From assembly GCA_900893395.1 (NCBI GenBank), contig CAAHFI010144042.1:1-25363 (forward strand): DNA of 25,363 nt, written 5' to 3'. This DNA comes from Euglena gracilis. Taxonomy: Eukaryota; Euglenozoa; Euglenophyceae; Euglenales; Euglenaceae. This document shows, one piece after another, positions 23,626-25,363 of the stretch (its first letter is position 1; each line of letters opens with the position of its first letter). Made by a program: the position numbers and the translations under genes. Below the pieces are notes generated by a model. The model was not told the origin of the DNA, made no database searches, and was given only the letters and a program-made list of their open reading frames with translations.

Positions 23626-23691
23626 GAAACCGATTGGGGGTCCATTGCAACGGTATAATCCGATGTAATTAGTGCCTACTGTGAAAAACTG
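23626..23691 (+). repeat. Truncated monomer, about 66 bp
   Basis: This copy runs from GAAACCG through GTGCCTAC and GTGAAAAACTG, then passes directly into the next monomer. About 124 bp is missing between the A run after GTGTG (monomer 80-84) and the AAAACTG that ends the unit (205-211). The shared AAAA at the two sites is a plausible microhomology junction. Several further short losses hit its GC-rich parts, including most of CCCCCGG and all of CCGGCC. The preceding 45 bp (from 23581) also has several one-base losses, so local sequence quality is a concern. Confidence 0.8.
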
Positions 23692-24520
23692 GAATTGGGG
23701 GTTCCCATTGCAACCCCCGGTATAGGTATTCCGATGTCGGCCGGATTAGTGCCTACGGGTGTGAAAAACATGCGGATATCAAAAAACTAGCAAGGTATCG
23801 ACGTTTTTGAGGGTGGAAGACGACCCCAAATGTCAGTACAGCCTGGTTCCCATACTTGGGCCATGGAAACCGTGATTTGGGCCTAAAACTGGAAACCGAT
23901 TGGGGGTTCCCATTGCAACCCCGGTATAGGTATTCCGATGTGCCGGCCGGATTAGTGCCTACGGGTGTGAAAAACATGCGGATATCAAAAAACTAGCAAG
24001 TATCGACGTTTTTGGAGGGGTGGAAGACGACCCCAAATGTCAGTACAGCCTGGTTCCCACACTTGGGCCCATTGGGAAAGCGTGATTTGGGCCTAAAACT
24101 GGAAACCGATTGGGGGTTCCCATTGCAACCCCGGTATAGGTATTCCGATGTGCCGGCCGGATTAGTGCCTACGGGTGTGAAAAACATGCGGATATCAAAA
24201 AACTAGCAAGGTATCGACGTTTTTGGAGGGGTGGAAGACGACCCCAAATGTCAGTACAGCCTGGTTCCCATACTTGGGCCCATGGGAAACCGTGATTTGG
24301 GCCTAAAACTGGAAACCGATTGGGGGTTCCCATTGCAACCCCGGTATAGGTATTCCGATGTGCCGGCCGGATTAGTGCCTACGGGTGTGAAAAACATGCG
24401 GATATCAAAAAACTAGCAAGGTATCGACGTTTTTGGAGGGGTGGAAGACGACCCCAAATGTCAGTACAGCCTGGTTCCCATACTTGGGCCCATGGGAAAG
24501 CGTGATTTGGGCCTAAACTG

Positions 24521-24614
24521 GAAACCGATTGGGTTCCATTGCAACCCGTATAGGTATTCCATGTCCGGCCGGATTATTGCCTACGGGTGTGAAAAACGCC
24601 CAGAGGTAAAGAGG
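24521..24614 (+). repeat. Truncated monomer with a 17-base unmatched patch
   Basis: The copy is normal in order, though with several lost bases, up to GTGAAAAAC. It is followed by the patch GCCCAGAGGTAAAGAGG at 24598-24614. The array then resumes at CCATTGCAACCCCC, monomer position about 19 of the next unit. About 135-145 bp of normal sequence is absent. The patch may be a degenerate remnant of the monomer segment GAGGGGTGGAAGACGACC, which it loosely resembles (GAGGT, AAAGA, GGCC in the same order), or filler DNA from break repair. I cannot decide between these. Confidence 0.7.
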
Positions 24615-24950
24615 CCATTGCAACCCCCGTATAGTATTCCGATGTGCCGGCCGGATTAGTGCCTACGGGTGTGAAAAACATGCGGATATCAAAAAACTAG
24701 CAAGGTATCGACGTTTTTGGAGGGGTGGAAGACGACCCCAAATGTCAGTACAGCCTGGTTCCCACACTTGGGCCCGGGAAAGCGTGATTTGGGCCTACAA
24801 CTGGAAACCGACATTGGGGGTTCCCATTGCAACCCCCGGTATAGGTATTCCGATGTGCCGGCCGATTAGTGCCTACGGGTGTGAAAAACATGCGGATATC
24901 AAAAAACTAGCAAGGTATCGACGTTTTTGGAGGGGTGGAAGACGACCCCA

Positions 24951-24984
24951 AATCAGTACAGCCTGGTTAACTGCCATGGGGGAA
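24951..24984 (+). repeat. Locally scrambled part of one monomer
   Basis: The expected order AAATGTCAGTACAG, then GGTTCCCATACTTGGGCCCATGGG, is altered. TG is lost from AATGTCAG. The segment after GCCTGGTT reads AACTGCCATGGGGG, so the TACTTGGGCC core of the nested palindromes is gone. Sequence on both sides is ordinary. A small deletion with mispaired repair across the palindromic segment, or a basecalling problem there, would explain it. Confidence 0.65.
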
Positions 24985-25363
24985 AGCGTGATTTGGGCCT
25001 TAAAACTGGAAACCGATTGGGGGTTCCCATTGCAACCCCCGGTATAGGTATTCCGATGTGCCGGCCGGATTAGTGCCTACGGGTGTGAAAAACATGCGGA
25101 TATCAAAAAACTAGCAAGGTATCGACGTTTTGGAGGGTGGAAGACGACCCCAAATGTCAGTACAGCCTGGTTCCCACACTTGGGCCCATGGGAAAGCGTG
25201 ATTTGGGCCTAAAACTGGAAACCGATTGGGGGTTCCCATTGCAACCCCCGGTATAGGTATTCCGATGTGCCGGCCGGATAGTGCCTACGGGTTGTGAAAA
25301 CATGCGGAATATCAAAAAACTAGCAAGGATATCGACGTTTTTGGAGGGTGGAAGACGACCCCA

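Larger units (their letters stand above)
1..25363 (+). repeat. Satellite DNA array, ~211-bp monomer, about 121 copies plus two truncated ones
   Basis: The same unit recurs without interruption from the first base to the last, always in the same orientation. I counted the CTAGCAA landmark through the window and found about 121 occurrences, spaced mostly 208-211 bp apart, plus two shortened units that lack it. The most complete form is 211 bp. Losing one base after CTAGCAAG gives the common 210-bp form. Adjacent copies differ by zero to a few bases, mostly homopolymer length. No unique sequence, inverted block or inserted element breaks the array. Both window ends fall within the array. A role in centromeric or other constitutive heterochromatin is the usual one for arrays of this kind, but nothing here proves it. 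The monomer does not match any satellite family I can name. Confidence 0.98.
23626..25363 (+). repeat. Right block of the array, divergent AAGGTATCG-type copies
   Basis: About eight landmark-bearing copies plus two truncated ones. Six copies read AAGGTATCG, one AAGTATCG, and the last AAGGATATCG. Most copies here carry GAAAGCG instead of GAAACCG (near 24079, 24499, 24780, 24985 and 25195), and three carry CACACTTGG instead of CATACTTGG (near 24058, 24762 and 25176). It resembles the left block more than the adjacent central block, and it has the highest density of rearranged copies in the window. This may mean the array edge lies not far to the right, but the edge is not included. Confidence 0.8.

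Noticed and set aside
1-25363. Many open reading frames of 60-100 codons on both strands, with recurring proteins starting MEDDPKCQYS and MFFTPVGTNP.
   Set aside because: They are the same monomer translated in different frames. The MEDDPKCQYS frame ends at the TAG of CTAGCAAG in each copy, and frame lengths change with one-base differences. There is no conserved domain, no codon-level conservation and no promoter context. They are satellite sequence, not genes.
1-25363. CRISPR array or bacterial VNTR.
   Set aside because: The whole 211-bp unit is repeated. There are no short repeats with unique spacers and no cas-like genes.
1-25363. Higher-order repeat of several monomers.
   Set aside because: Shared variants recur at inconsistent spacings, for example GGTATAGTATTCC near 7533 and 8583 (five units) but AAGAGTATCG at three units. 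Because homopolymer errors dominate, no regular multi-unit period can be supported by eye.
1-25363. Transposon, LTR or virus-derived element as the source of the repeat.
   Set aside because: No terminal repeats, coding remnants or target-site duplications are seen. Every copy is joined directly to the next in the same phase.
1-25363. Ribosomal intergenic spacer subrepeats or telomere-associated repeats.
   Set aside because: No rRNA gene sequence or telomere-type motif occurs in 25 kb, and the array is longer and more uniform than usual spacer subrepeats. Distant linkage cannot be excluded from this window.

Overview
The whole window is one tandem satellite DNA array. It holds about 121 head-to-tail copies of a monomer of about 211 bp, plus two heavily shortened copies, all in the same orientation. 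The window starts and ends inside the array, so neither edge of the locus is visible. I find no protein-coding gene, RNA gene, transposon, LTR or virus-derived element, CRISPR array, telomere repeat or other unique sequence anywhere in the 25.4 kb. The only stretch without an obvious monomer match is a 17-base patch at 24598-24614. A long, uniform array with a monomer slightly longer than one nucleosome repeat points to a eukaryotic chromosome, probably centromeric, pericentromeric or subtelomeric heterochromatin. I do not recognise the monomer as a named satellite family and cannot name the organism.

The consensus monomer is clearest at 9601-9811. It is about 51% GC with about eleven CpG sites. 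Monomer positions below are numbered from its GAAACCGATT start. It combines a GC-rich part carrying several dyad symmetries with an AT-richer part of about 45 bp. The symmetries are a GGGGGTT/AACCCCC hairpin, CCGGCCGG, overlapping TGGGCCCA and CCCATGGG, and GGGGT/ACCCC. The AT-richer part carries A5, A6 and T5 tracts and one or two GATATC palindromes.

Region by region, one diagnostic position (after CTAGCAAG, monomer position about 111) divides the array. In 1-5207 and 23626-25363 the informative copies read AAGGTATCG. In 7290-23625 they read AAGATATCG. Copies in 5208-7289 carry only shortened forms. A further variant, GAAAGCG instead of GAAACCG, is also concentrated near the ends of the window. 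The centre includes seven consecutive copies (9285-10761) spaced exactly 211 bp apart and apparently identical. The right end holds the truncated and scrambled copies. The layout resembles a young, homogenised core flanked by older copies.

Differences between copies are overwhelmingly one-base losses in homopolymer runs, with few substitutions. That is the signature of imperfectly polished long-read sequence, so much of the apparent copy-to-copy variation may be technical. The substitution-based core/flank pattern is the part I trust most as biology. Short open frames of 60-100 codons recur because the monomer recurs; they are not genes.
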